From Ravibacter sp964559125 (lineage in GTDB: Bacteria > Bacteroidota > Bacteroidia > Cytophagales > Spirosomataceae): a stretch of 63,020 bases of DNA. Each line of letters begins with the position of its first letter. The first letter of the stretch is position 1. A program made the position numbers and the translations under genes. The stretch is from contig CAZLGW010000034.1 of assembly GCA_964559125.1 (NCBI GenBank), positions 1 to 63,020 of the forward strand. Reading direction: 5' to 3'. Below the pieces are notes generated by a model. That model saw only the letters and a program-made list of their open reading frames with translations. It had not been told where the DNA came from and searched no databases. This document shows positions 17,201-25,857 of the stretch, one piece after another.

Positions 17201-17581
17201 TTCACGCAAGGGAGCAATTTCTACAATTTCGATACCGAAATGTTGAATGCATGGAATGGGGAAGGTTCGAGCTCCTCTGTACCTGGATTGAATGTAAACG
17301 ATCCGAATAACAATTTCAGGGCTTCTTCTTATTTCGTGGAAAGAGGAGATTACCTGAGATTGAAAAACCTCCAGGTAGGTTATTCCGTACCGTTTGGTCC
17401 GTCGGGTCCCGTTCAGAGATTACGGGTTTACCTGTCTTTTCAGAACCTGTTTACTATTACCCGCTACAAGGGTTTCGATCCGGAGATCGGGAGCCCTGAT
17501 TCTTCTTTCAGGATAGGAGTAGACGAAGGCTATTACCCGCAGCCGAGGATTCTCTCATGTGGTGTGAATTTCAGTCTTTGA
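14225..17581 (+). CDS. SusC/RagA family TonB-linked outer-membrane receptor (STN type), unit 1
   Basis: This is a 1118-residue TonB-dependent transporter. After a signal region it has a secretin/TonB N-terminal (STN) domain (about residues 45-118, ISARQENIKSVFSKIEKQTG) that usually signals to a FecR anti-sigma factor, a carboxypeptidase-D-like domain (about 145-225, GVSILIKGTQRGTTTD), a TonB box region (ELVVVGYG), a plug with the SusC motif (NNSDPLYVIDG), and a C-terminal 22-strand barrel. With SusD1 it should import an oligomeric nutrient, probably a glycan. The STN domain implies control by the ECF/FecR system, whose sigma gene upstream is frameshifted and whose own fecR is only a vestige. 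The leader 14197-14224 matches that of SusC2. Confidence 0.95.
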   Translation: MDKLFYGYRLAVNVMRIAVWQSFLCLFLPGSIRAHETGTQELLDMRISISARQENIKSVFSKIEKQTGVKFLYSSNLVDTKQKVSLEVRKEQLSVALDKLLRPLQLTYEVSDRHIIVNRISTPLPDRPGEASNRIMYVPLPAGFPERIVRGIIRDESGAGLPGVSILIKGTQRGTTTDTGGNFALTVDDENAVLVLSFVGYLTQEVPVGNRNTIEIALQVDTKSLEELVVVGYGEQSKRNITSSIASIDYKEIANQPVQQVGQALQGKIAGVQVVQNSGSPGASLTVRIRGAGTINNSDPLYVIDGNLGASPASLDPNQIESIEVLKSASASAIYGAQGANGVVIITTKKGGAGRPVVQLNAYTGIQQVHKTLPVVNARQYAELYNTALTNGGKEPLFKDVSSLGTGTDWQKEIFQTASISNAEISASGGSEKGTFYISGGYFFQDGIVIKSDYGRINFRVNSEYKLSPAVRIGENLLISYGKRNHIPEFGARDIIPNSWYMDPTVPVKNPDGSWGYPNFSDTKNPVAQAYYNHNTSKNYLMNGTVYLVADLFSFLTFRTQLNLNTGYSNQKTFTPVYDIFPLQRNLVSSIESTTGQSVNWDWQNTLNYRRDFGDHSLEVLAGITALSYTTESVYARGQNLPDNANIDENLRYLNLSTDGYTVGGGAGDYGMLSYLGRINYGYKDKYLLTGNLRVDGSSKFGKNNRFGVFPSFSLGWRISDEEFLKNVAFINDLKLKGGWGMLGNQNSLSNYAFANSLTPNLIYAFGNQIAQGQASTSVGNPDLKWESIRETEVGFDFSGFGNQLFVTAAYYVKNTTNMLLRAPIPAFTGIQTAPFVNGGSVRNSGIELLVSYRNKTAGGFAYEVSGNISRNKNEVTALNNDQSMLFSGTYSIASVGNPIGSFYGYVMDGIFQNQEEVTGHAYQAGGTSPGDIRFRDLNGDKVINQDDRTVIGNPWPSLSYGLTANLAWKNFDLNALFYGVSGNDIVANWKYFTQGSNFYNFDTEMLNAWNGEGSSSSVPGLNVNDPNNNFRASSYFVERGDYLRLKNLQVGYSVPFGPSGPVQRLRVYLSFQNLFTITRYKGFDPEIGSPDSSFRIGVDEGYYPQPRILSCGVNFSL

Positions 17582-17606
17582 TTCAGCATTTAAACAATTC
17601 CGACAG

Positions 17607-19085
17607 ATGAAAAAGCATTTAATACTGATAATCACCGGCGTACTCCTGCTTGGGTGCGACGACCTTTTAAACAAAGACCCGTTGGCAACGCTTTCGGTAG
17701 CATCGGGCTACAGAACTGAAACAGATGCCATGAAAGCGCTTGCCGCTGCATATAGTCCCCTGTATAATTATCCCGGCTACGACGGTTACTCTATATACGA
17801 TATCGTGACCGACAATGCCCTGAAGGGCGGAGAAGGGCCGAGCGACGGAAGCTACTTTAACGATATTGCAAACTTTACCATTGCATCGACCAATACCGTT
17901 GCGCTGCAGGCCTGGAGAAACAGCTATCTCGGGGTGTTCCGTTCACATCTTGTACTGGAGAATGTGCCCGGAATCGAGATGGATGAGGCAAAGAAAAGCA
18001 GGATACTGGCCGAAGCGAGGTTTTTAAGGGCCTATTACTATTTTATACTGGTTACCCTTTTCGGAGACGTACCGCTCATCAAAACCTCGCAGGTAGACGT
18101 AAAAGAAGTGACCCGTGATCCGAAAGCTGACGTTTACCGGTTTATCCAGGAAGATCTGACCGCAGCCGTCGATGTCCTGCCGGCAAAAAGTACGCTGCCC
18201 GCATCGGAAAACGGCCGCATCACAAAAGGCGCTGCCCAGGCCTATTTAGGAAAGGTATTTCTTTATATGGGCGATTTCACCAATGCCGAGCTTTGGTTTA
18301 AAAAGGTGATTGATTCCAACGAGTACAGGCTCGTCGAAGATTATTCATCTCTTTTCACCATAGCGGGGGAATTCGGCAACGAAAATATTTTTGAAATAAA
18401 TCATATGTACAGCGCCCAGTTTCTGACTGCCCGGAATCTCGGTTCTATAAGGCAGGGAAGCGCCGGGATGTATGGTTACGGGTTTGCCAACCCGTCGCAG
18501 GACCTGGTAGATGAGTTTGAAGAAGGCGATCCCCGGCTGTGGCAGACCATCTATAAGCAGGGAGACGTTATGCCCGACGGGAAGATCGCGGATGTAGGAA
18601 ATAGTGAGACGGGCTATATGAGCAAAAAAGCATACCTGATCGCATCCGATTTTCCTCCGACCGGCGATCCCATCCACTCAGGTAGAAATGAAGTAAAGCT
18701 CAGGTACGGAATGCTGCTTTTGTGGTATGCCGAAGCCGCCAACGAAAACGGCAACAGCCTGGCGGCAGTCAACAGCGTCAATGAGGTGAGGCGCAGGGCA
18801 AGGCAGGGAAACCAGCAGGTTTTGCCTGATATAACAGCCGGGAGCAAAGAAGACCTGAGGCAGGCGATTTACCACGAGCAGCGCGTTGAATACAGTATGG
18901 AAAACCATCGCTTTTTCGACCTGGTCAGGCAGGGTAGGGCCGGGGAAGTCCTCAGGGCTTATGCCAGTAAGTACAACACGGTGAAGGGTGCGAATTTTAA
19001 AGAAGGCATTAACGAGGTGCTGCCGATACCACAAACCGAAATTGACGACAGCCAGGGCAGGCTGAAGCAGAATGACGGGTATTGA
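17607..19085 (+). CDS. SusD/RagB family nutrient-binding outer-membrane lipoprotein, unit 1
   Basis: The 492-residue lipoprotein has a signal peptide with lipobox LLLGC and the SusD pattern: N-terminal TPR-like helices (FLRAYYYFILVTLFGDVPL), a central variable region and the C-terminal RagB domain (VNEVRRRARQG, EQRVEYSMENHRFFDLVRQG). It forms the lid of the SusC1 transporter, 25 bp upstream in the same operon. The ligand cannot be named, as no glycan hydrolase is directly linked. After it, 19086-19243 carries only the fecR promoter block. Confidence 0.94.
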   Translation: MKKHLILIITGVLLLGCDDLLNKDPLATLSVASGYRTETDAMKALAAAYSPLYNYPGYDGYSIYDIVTDNALKGGEGPSDGSYFNDIANFTIASTNTVALQAWRNSYLGVFRSHLVLENVPGIEMDEAKKSRILAEARFLRAYYYFILVTLFGDVPLIKTSQVDVKEVTRDPKADVYRFIQEDLTAAVDVLPAKSTLPASENGRITKGAAQAYLGKVFLYMGDFTNAELWFKKVIDSNEYRLVEDYSSLFTIAGEFGNENIFEINHMYSAQFLTARNLGSIRQGSAGMYGYGFANPSQDLVDEFEEGDPRLWQTIYKQGDVMPDGKIADVGNSETGYMSKKAYLIASDFPPTGDPIHSGRNEVKLRYGMLLLWYAEAANENGNSLAAVNSVNEVRRRARQGNQQVLPDITAGSKEDLRQAIYHEQRVEYSMENHRFFDLVRQGRAGEVLRAYASKYNTVKGANFKEGINEVLPIPQTEIDDSQGRLKQNDGY

Positions 19086-19170
19086 AAATAATGAGGCAAT
19101 GAGACAATTTGATAATTCACACCCCATTTCCGCAAAAAGCTCTTCCATCTTTAAAAAAAATATAAGAAAA

Positions 19171-19243
19171 AGTGAGTTAAATCCGGCGATTGCTTCTTTG
19201 GTACTTTCTGAACAGGTCCCCACAACATACGTTTTGATTTTAA
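19171..19243 (+). promoter_or_regulatory. ECF-sigma-type promoter block, copy 2
   Basis: Near-identical to 14071-14143 with no indel over the first 60 bases, and it ends directly at the fecR ATG at 19244. The conserved spaced elements suggest recognition by the same ECF sigma factor, so that fecR and the second SusCD pair would be under the regulator's own control. Confidence 0.6.
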
Positions 19244-20329
19244 ATGGAATTTCAAGACCCTGACATAGCAAAATTCTTATCCGACCCGGTTTTTATCCGG
19301 CTGGTAAAAACCGGAGGAGAAGACAGACAATGGAAAGAATATGAACAGGCTCACTGGGAGCAGCGGGAAGCCATGGCGGCAGCCAGGCTGATCCTACTGG
19401 CATCGGAGCGGTTTCCGGAACAAAAGCTGGAAGACGAAAGAAAGCAGGTATTATGGAACAGGATAGAGGAGGGGATAGAAGGTGCGGAAGACGACAGCGG
19501 CCGGCGTCCATTGCGAACGCTTGTTTTCAGGTATTGGTGGGCCGCTGCGACCCTGGTCCTTATAGCGGGGAGCGTATTATGGACGTACCGCGGGACAACC
19601 TTAGACGGGAAGGAAGCGGTCAGTGCGGTTGTCGAGCCCGGATCTGTTTTTGAGGAAATCATAAACGACAGGAAGAACGTACTTCCTATAGATCTTCCCG
19701 ACGGAAGCACCGTACTGCTTGCGCCCGATAGCCGGATCAGGTACGATCTGCAGGATTTCGGGACAAGCGGGAAAAGGGAAATACATCTCCTGGGCGAGGC
19801 GTTTTTCGAAGTAGTTCCCAACAAGGCGTCTCCCTTCTATGTTTATGCCAGCGGGTTTACCACGAAGGTCCTTGGAACCAGCTTCAACGTCAAAGCTTTC
19901 CCTGACGACGAGCGGGCCGAGGTCGTGGTCCGAACAGGCCGTGTGACCGTTTTTGCGTCGGATGCACACGGACAGAAAGGAGCTGCCATTGAGCCTGAAG
20001 GGGAGATCGTAAATCCCGACGAGAGAATAGTACTGGACCGGAACAAGATGCAGCTATCGCTCGAAAAGCTGGAGAAGCCGGAAATACCCGACGAGCCGCT
20101 TTTGCATTTCTTTGACGATAAACCGGTATCGGATGTTTTCGATATGCTCCAGAAAGTTTATGATATCAAGATCCACTATCCGGAAGCCCTGCTGGCCGAC
20201 TGCCGGATCACAGCTTCTTTCGTCAACGAGACGCTATATGAAAAGATAAGACTGATATGTAAAGGCTTAGGGGCAACCTATAAAGTGGTTGACGGCGAGA
20301 TTGTAATTGATTCAGAAGGTTGTACTTAA
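19244..20329 (+). CDS. FecR family anti-sigma factor
   Basis: A 361-residue inner-membrane regulator. Residues 1-85 form the cytoplasmic anti-sigma part, with one membrane helix at about 88-107 (FRYWWAAATLVLIAGSVL). The periplasmic FecR domain (about 140-240) shows LPDGSTVLLAPDSRIRY, LGEAFFEV and FTTKVLGTSFNVKAF, and the C-terminal DUF4974/STN-like domain spans about 280-355. Such proteins hold an ECF sigma factor until a loaded TonB receptor contacts them. It has no sigma gene next to it; the only one nearby is the frameshifted copy at 12113. It probably serves SusC2 and perhaps SusC1. Confidence 0.94.
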   Translation: MEFQDPDIAKFLSDPVFIRLVKTGGEDRQWKEYEQAHWEQREAMAAARLILLASERFPEQKLEDERKQVLWNRIEEGIEGAEDDSGRRPLRTLVFRYWWAAATLVLIAGSVLWTYRGTTLDGKEAVSAVVEPGSVFEEIINDRKNVLPIDLPDGSTVLLAPDSRIRYDLQDFGTSGKREIHLLGEAFFEVVPNKASPFYVYASGFTTKVLGTSFNVKAFPDDERAEVVVRTGRVTVFASDAHGQKGAAIEPEGEIVNPDERIVLDRNKMQLSLEKLEKPEIPDEPLLHFFDDKPVSDVFDMLQKVYDIKIHYPEALLADCRITASFVNETLYEKIRLICKGLGATYKVVDGEIVIDSEGCT

Positions 20330-20426
20330 ACCAATCCGGCTATTCCGGTATGATATGATACCAACTATTTTCCTAAACCTAAAACCTTATACCTTATGAT
20401 ATCAAAATAACTCCCCGTTAAAAAAA

Positions 20427-20489
20427 TGCCGGTCGGAAAGACCGACCGGCACCTGAAAGCTCTCCGGGTCCACTGGCACTGGACCGGAG
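20427..20489 (+). promoter_or_regulatory. Two tandem hairpins in the leader of SusC2
   Basis: A perfect 10-bp stem (tgccggtcgg / ccgaccggca, 20427-20451) is followed by a second stem of 10 bp with one bulge (ctccgggtcca / tggaccggag, 20462-20489). No T run follows on the plus strand, so they are poor terminators in that direction; an A run just before the first makes it a possible minus-strand terminator. They could be an RNA structure or processing site that sets the ratio of fecR to SusC2 expression. Confidence 0.5.
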
Positions 20490-20532
20490 TTCGTTTGTCA
20501 AATTTCGAGAACCCAACAAACCATTCAAATTT

Positions 20533-23500
20533 ATGGAAAAACCATCTAGTGGCTACCGGTTAGCTGTTAAAATTATGCGCATCACTGTTTTACAATCGTT
20601 CTTATCCTTTGTTATCCTTGGTGCAGTACACGCTCATGAAGCCAGAACACAGGAGCTTCTTGACCGACGGGTAACCATATCGGTAAAACAGGAGGAGATC
20701 AGAACTGTTTTTACAAAGCTCGAGAAACAGACGGGCATCAATTTCCTCTACAGCTCAAACCTGGTCAATCCTGCCCAGAAAGTGACGTTCAAAGTGCAGA
20801 AAGAACCATTGTCTACAGCACTGGACAGGTTACTGGCGCCATTGCGCCTTTCTTATGAGGTATCCGACAAGCATATAATTGTTAGTCGTATAGCTACACC
20901 GTTAATCAACCAGGTGCAGGAGCCGGAGGCGGTTCCGCAGGTTTCTTTTGAAGAGATACCGCCGCAGCCTGTAGATCAGTCTGTCCGTGGTATCGTAAAT
21001 GATGAAAACGGACAGGGACTCCCGGGCGTAAGTATCCTGGTGAAAGGCACCCAGAAAGGAACGACTACCGACGAAAGTGGAAATTTTGCAATTACGGTCG
21101 ATGACGGCAGCGCGGTGCTGGTGTTTTCGTTCGTAGGGTATTTTACCCAGGAAAGGACAGTCGGTTCCCAGGCAACGATGGAAATCAGCCTGGAAGTAGA
21201 CAACAAATCGCTCGAAGAGCTGGTTGTGGTAGGATACGGCGCCCAGAAAAAGGTAAATCTCACCGGCGCAGTGTCGACGATAGGGGCCGAGGTGCTGGAA
21301 AGCAGGCCTATTACCAACCTGGGACAAGGATTGCAGGGAACCATTTCTAACCTGAACGTCTCTCCGGGTACAGGCTCGCTCGGCCAGGGAGCGACCTTCA
21401 ATATCCGCGGGAATACCTCCATCAACGGCGGTTCTCCCCTGATATTGGTCAACGGGATCCCGATGGATATCAACCTGTTGAGCCCCAATGATATAGAGAG
21501 CGTAACCGTGCTGAAAGATGCTGCTTCGGCGGCTATCTACGGAGCAAGGGCAGCTTTTGGTGTGATCCTGGTTACTACAAAAAGTGGTAAGAAAAAGGAC
21601 AGGCCCAGTGTATCTGTCTCGTCTATCGTTACCTCCAACGAACCGACCAGCCGTATCAAATTTATTGATACAAAAGACCGGATCGGCTATATGAACGAGG
21701 CTTATATGCGCGTAAACGGCCGGCCTTACTATGACGATATCATGGTGGACGCCATGATGGCTCACTACAACGATCCCAGCAAGCCTTCGGCCATTATCCA
21801 CCCTTCCAACCTGAACGAGTGGACCGGGGTTGCGAATACCAACTGGGAAGATATCCTGATGAACAAGCGCTACCCGATGCACCAGCATACGGCCAGCGTT
21901 TCGGGTGGATCCGGGAAGTTCGATTATTACAGCTCGCTTTCTTATATCTACCAGGGAGGTCTTACCAACAGGGATTTGTTTAAAGAGAGATTCAACCGCT
22001 ACAACCTGATGACCAACCTCAACTACGAGGTGCTGAGCTGGCTGAAGCTGGGAACAAAAATATCGGTCAATAACAGTAACAAGGTATATCCGCCCAACGA
22101 CGCTCATTTCCGGAATTCATATCCTGAAACAGGGACGATCTACCAGACCAACGTCTATTCCACCCAGCCGCTGTACGATCCCAACGGGAAGTGGACGCAT
22201 GAAGGATCTATCGGGAACCCCGCCCAGTTCATCAAGGACGGAGGAGAACGGACTCGGAAAGTCAACGACGTATGGCTGACAGGGAGCGCTACGCTGACCC
22301 CCATCCGTAACACTACGTTCAATGTCGACTATTCGTTCAATACAAAGTCGACAGCTGAGATGTCGTATCTCGCCCTGATCCCCTTCTATAATGTGAACGG
22401 AGAAGTATCGGGGTACTACGGAGGATCTAACCCGAACAGGGTTGCCAGGACCAACTATGACGATAACTACTATGTTTTCAATGCCTACGGTGATTATACC
22501 AATACCTTCGGTAAGAATTATGTGAAGCTGCTGGTAGGGTTTAACCAGGAAAATGCTTCCTACGCCTGGACCCAATCCGAGCGCCGGAACCTGATTATCA
22601 ACGAGATCCCTTACATGAGCCTGGCATCGGGGGAAAGATTTGCGTCGGACGGGCTTGATGAATATGCGATCAGGGGAGCATTCACCCGTTTTAACTACAG
22701 TTTCGACGACAAATACCTTTTTGAATTTAACGGCAGGTATGACGGCACTTCGAAATTCGCCAAAAAAGACCGGTTCGCGTTTTTCCCTTCCGTATCGGTG
22801 GGCTGGCGTATCGATAATGAAGGATTCTTTTCCAGTCTTAAGAATACTTTCGATCTCCTGAAGTTAAGAGCTTCTTACGGAGACCTGGGAAATCAGAATG
22901 TAGCGGCTTACTATCCCTATATTGCTACCTTAAGCGCTTCGGAAGTAGCCTACCTGATAAACGGAGAGCGCCCCATGTCGGTTTATGCGCCGGGACTGGT
23001 GAGTCCGACCCTTACCTGGGAAACGGTTACGCAGCTTAACTTCGGGTTGGATTTCGCGATGTTCAAAAATCGTCTGAATGCCAGCTTCGACATATACAGA
23101 AGGGATACCCGCAACATGCTGACACGATCGCAGACCCTTCCTGCAGTCCTGGCCGTTACAGAACCCCAGGCCAATGCAGCCGATATGAGGACAAAGGGTT
23201 TTGACCTCAATATAGAATGGCGCGACAAGATAGGAGACGTGCGATATGAAGCAACGTTTATCCTTTCGGACTATTCGGCGAAAATTACAAAGTTCAGCAA
23301 CCCTTCCGGGCTTATTTCCGACTACTATGTAGGACATAACCTGGGAGAAATCTGGGGGTTGACTACCGGCGGGCTATTCCAGACCGACGAAGAAGCCCTT
23401 GCGCTCGACCAGTCGAATATTAACGGAAGAAAGCGCCAGGCCGGCGACCTATGGATGGTAGACCTGGATGGCGACGGAAAGATAACACGCGGTGCCCAGA

Positions 23501-24018
23501 CGCTGACTAACCCCGGCGACATGAGCGTTATCGGCAACAGTACACCCAGGTACAGCTACGGTTTCCGTACCAACTGGAAATGGAACGGCTTTGACCTCGA
23601 CCTGTTTTTCCAGGGAGTGGCGAAGAGAGACCTTAACATGTCGACGCTCTACTACCTCACACAGTATTCGAACGAATGGGTAGGGATTTCGAAAGCCGCC
23701 ATGGATTACTGGTCACCGGAAAACCGCGATGCATTCTTCCCGAGGCCGATCATATCCGGTGCAGGCGATATAACTGCCGTTCAAAGCCGTTTTTTGCAGA
23801 ATGCAGCCTACCTGAGATTAAAGCAACTGAGCTTCGGATATACCATCCCGGTGGATGTCACGAGGAAAATAGGAATGGAGCGGATCAAAGTATTCTTCAC
23901 CGGGGCTAACCTGTGGACCGCTACCAAGATGATAAAGATCTCTGATCCCGAGTTGCCGGGACCGAGCTCCTACCCGTTGTATAAGTCACTTTCTCTGGGT
24001 GCCCACATCAATTTCTAA
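20533..24018 (+). CDS. SusC/RagA family TonB-linked outer-membrane receptor (STN type), unit 2
   Basis: The 1161-residue paralogue of SusC1 keeps a nearly identical N-terminus (signal region and STN domain, about 45-118), then a carboxypeptidase-D-like domain (GVSILVKGTQKGTTTDESG), the TonB box region (ELVVVGYGAQKK), a plug with SPLILVNGIPMDINLL and a beta-barrel. The barrel differs widely from SusC1, so a different nutrient is likely. It sits between the intact fecR and SusD2. The same leader bases (agaacccaacaaacc) precede both SusC genes. Confidence 0.95.
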   Translation: MEKPSSGYRLAVKIMRITVLQSFLSFVILGAVHAHEARTQELLDRRVTISVKQEEIRTVFTKLEKQTGINFLYSSNLVNPAQKVTFKVQKEPLSTALDRLLAPLRLSYEVSDKHIIVSRIATPLINQVQEPEAVPQVSFEEIPPQPVDQSVRGIVNDENGQGLPGVSILVKGTQKGTTTDESGNFAITVDDGSAVLVFSFVGYFTQERTVGSQATMEISLEVDNKSLEELVVVGYGAQKKVNLTGAVSTIGAEVLESRPITNLGQGLQGTISNLNVSPGTGSLGQGATFNIRGNTSINGGSPLILVNGIPMDINLLSPNDIESVTVLKDAASAAIYGARAAFGVILVTTKSGKKKDRPSVSVSSIVTSNEPTSRIKFIDTKDRIGYMNEAYMRVNGRPYYDDIMVDAMMAHYNDPSKPSAIIHPSNLNEWTGVANTNWEDILMNKRYPMHQHTASVSGGSGKFDYYSSLSYIYQGGLTNRDLFKERFNRYNLMTNLNYEVLSWLKLGTKISVNNSNKVYPPNDAHFRNSYPETGTIYQTNVYSTQPLYDPNGKWTHEGSIGNPAQFIKDGGERTRKVNDVWLTGSATLTPIRNTTFNVDYSFNTKSTAEMSYLALIPFYNVNGEVSGYYGGSNPNRVARTNYDDNYYVFNAYGDYTNTFGKNYVKLLVGFNQENASYAWTQSERRNLIINEIPYMSLASGERFASDGLDEYAIRGAFTRFNYSFDDKYLFEFNGRYDGTSKFAKKDRFAFFPSVSVGWRIDNEGFFSSLKNTFDLLKLRASYGDLGNQNVAAYYPYIATLSASEVAYLINGERPMSVYAPGLVSPTLTWETVTQLNFGLDFAMFKNRLNASFDIYRRDTRNMLTRSQTLPAVLAVTEPQANAADMRTKGFDLNIEWRDKIGDVRYEATFILSDYSAKITKFSNPSGLISDYYVGHNLGEIWGLTTGGLFQTDEEALALDQSNINGRKRQAGDLWMVDLDGDGKITRGAQTLTNPGDMSVIGNSTPRYSYGFRTNWKWNGFDLDLFFQGVAKRDLNMSTLYYLTQYSNEWVGISKAAMDYWSPENRDAFFPRPIISGAGDITAVQSRFLQNAAYLRLKQLSFGYTIPVDVTRKIGMERIKVFFTGANLWTATKMIKISDPELPGPSSYPLYKSLSLGAHINF

Positions 24019-24039
24019 CTCTATTTAACCAGTAAGAAA

Positions 24040-25668
24040 ATGAAAAAATACTTCTTGGCAGGATTAATATCTGTCTTTTCTCTAACGGCATGTAACGACG
24101 ATTTCCTGGAAAAATTCCCGGAAGATAAAATAAGCGATGTCAACTTCTGGAAAACCGGGGCAGATTTTAAAATGTACGCCAGCCAGTTCTATCCGACGTT
24201 GTTTGATGCCCGGCTTGCATGGTATTCACTGGATAATTTCAGCGATAACCAGGTGCCCAGCAGCCGGAATACCTATACCTGGGGCGAAACTCCCGTTCCT
24301 TCTTCAGGGGGAGGCTGGGCCAAAGCCGACTGGTTGCAGATCAGGAGGGTCAACTATGCGCTCGACAGGATTGCGGGCGTGGCCGAAGATGCTACGCTGA
24401 AGCTTGCACATGGAGAGCTGAGGTTTTTCAGGGCTTTCTACTATTTCGATAAATTAAAGAAGTTTGGCGAAGTGCCCTGGATCTCGAATGGCCTCGATAC
24501 CGAATCGGAGGAGCTGAACGCCCCGCGTGATTCGCGCGAGACGGTAGTGAACAACATACTGGCCGACCTCGATTTTGCGATAGAGAATCTGCCCGAGACT
24601 TCGGGTGAAGACCGGCTCACCAAATTTGCCGCGCTTAACCTGAAAGGCGATGTCGCCTTGTACGAGGGGACATTCAGAAAGTACCACAACGTGGCCGGCG
24701 GGCATGAGGAACTGCTTAGAAAAGCAGCCGCAGCTTATGAGGCTATCATCAATTCGGGCCGCTTTGCCGTATGGTCTACGGGGAATCCGGACAAAGACTA
24801 TTTCGATCTCTTTGTACAATATGAGCTCAAAGGGAACCCGGAGGGAATTTTTGTCCAGCGCTACATCACTGATAAACGTATGCACAATAATGTGCGTCAG
24901 CTGGGTGAGCCGTATACAGGCTACAGCAAGGATTTTGTCGAATCATATCTGTGTACCGACGGACTGCCGATAGCGCTCAGCTCACTCTACAAGGGAGATG
25001 ATAATTATGCTGATGAGTTTGTGAACAGGGATCCGCGTATGCCGCAGTCTATCTACCATGAGGCGCGCCCTTACCGTATTTTTGACGATGGGACGACCAA
25101 CTACAAGCCTATGCCTGAGTTCCAGAATAATTACTGTCCTACGAGCTACTATATTATTAAAGGATATAGCCCCTACGAGAGAGACAGGCTTCCGAGCACG
25201 TCGACTACCGACGACTTTGTCTACAGGTATGGTAAGGTGCTGGTTTCCTATGCCGAAGTAAAGGCCGAGCTTAACGAGTGTACCCAGGAAGTGCTTGATA
25301 AAACGGTAAATGCATTGCGCGACAGGGTAGGCATGCCGCACCTGAAAGTAGCGGTAGGGTTTACAGATCCGAACTGGCCGGACTGGGGTATGGAAATATC
25401 GCCGCTCATGAATGAGATCAGGAGAGAGCGCCGCCTGGAGATCTGTGCGGAAGGTAACCGGTGGGATGACCTGGTACGGTGGAAGGCAGGTAAGCTACTT
25501 GAGAACCCGAAAACGATCCAGGGCGCAAACGATCCGGACACAAAGGCAAACCGTGTATTGTACCCGGGCTATACGGCAAGGACATGGAATGACAAGCTGT
25601 ATCTTTACCCGGTTCCTTTGCAGGAGATTACGCTCAATCCGCAGCTGACGCAGAACCCCGGATGGTGA
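24040..25668 (+). CDS. SusD/RagB family nutrient-binding outer-membrane lipoprotein, unit 2
   Basis: A 542-residue lipoprotein with lipobox SLTAC, N-terminal SusD helices (ELRFFRAFYYFDKLKKFGEV) and the C-terminal RagB domain (MNEIRRERRLEICAEGNRWD). It partners SusC2, which ends 21 bp upstream. A strong hairpin with T run follows at 25697-25739 and closes the operon. Downstream begins the ceramidase-like locus, which may supply the transported product, although the terminator separates the two. Confidence 0.94.
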   Translation: MKKYFLAGLISVFSLTACNDDFLEKFPEDKISDVNFWKTGADFKMYASQFYPTLFDARLAWYSLDNFSDNQVPSSRNTYTWGETPVPSSGGGWAKADWLQIRRVNYALDRIAGVAEDATLKLAHGELRFFRAFYYFDKLKKFGEVPWISNGLDTESEELNAPRDSRETVVNNILADLDFAIENLPETSGEDRLTKFAALNLKGDVALYEGTFRKYHNVAGGHEELLRKAAAAYEAIINSGRFAVWSTGNPDKDYFDLFVQYELKGNPEGIFVQRYITDKRMHNNVRQLGEPYTGYSKDFVESYLCTDGLPIALSSLYKGDDNYADEFVNRDPRMPQSIYHEARPYRIFDDGTTNYKPMPEFQNNYCPTSYYIIKGYSPYERDRLPSTSTTDDFVYRYGKVLVSYAEVKAELNECTQEVLDKTVNALRDRVGMPHLKVAVGFTDPNWPDWGMEISPLMNEIRRERRLEICAEGNRWDDLVRWKAGKLLENPKTIQGANDPDTKANRVLYPGYTARTWNDKLYLYPVPLQEITLNPQLTQNPGW

Positions 25669-25696
25669 TCCTTTTTGTTGATCGCCGGTAAACGGT

Positions 25697-25739
25697 AAAT
25701 AAACCTATCTTCTTCATTTTGAAAGAGATAGGTTTATTT
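25697..25739 (+). terminator. Intrinsic terminator after SusD2
   Basis: Arms aaataaacctatct (25697-25710) and agataggtttattt (25726-25739) are perfectly complementary, with a 15-base loop and T-rich 3' arm. It ends the fecR-SusC2-SusD2 unit. Confidence 0.85.
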
Positions 25740-25857
25740 TAAGAGTCATGGTGAGTAGGTATGCCTCCCCGGTCCGTTTTTTCTTATATAACTGATTATT
25801 TCCAGATAAATGATCGTAAAGAAGTACCAAAACCATTTAATCTTTAATAGTTGACAA

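Noticed and set aside
19072..19263. Short plus-strand frame between SusD1 and fecR
   Set aside because: It overlaps the end of SusD1 and the promoter block conserved at 14071, whose conservation is at DNA level with stops in the other copy.
20902..22107. Minus-strand frame of 401 codons within SusC2
   Set aside because: Antisense to conserved SusC plug and barrel motifs. Length comes from the GC-rich third-position pattern of the real gene.
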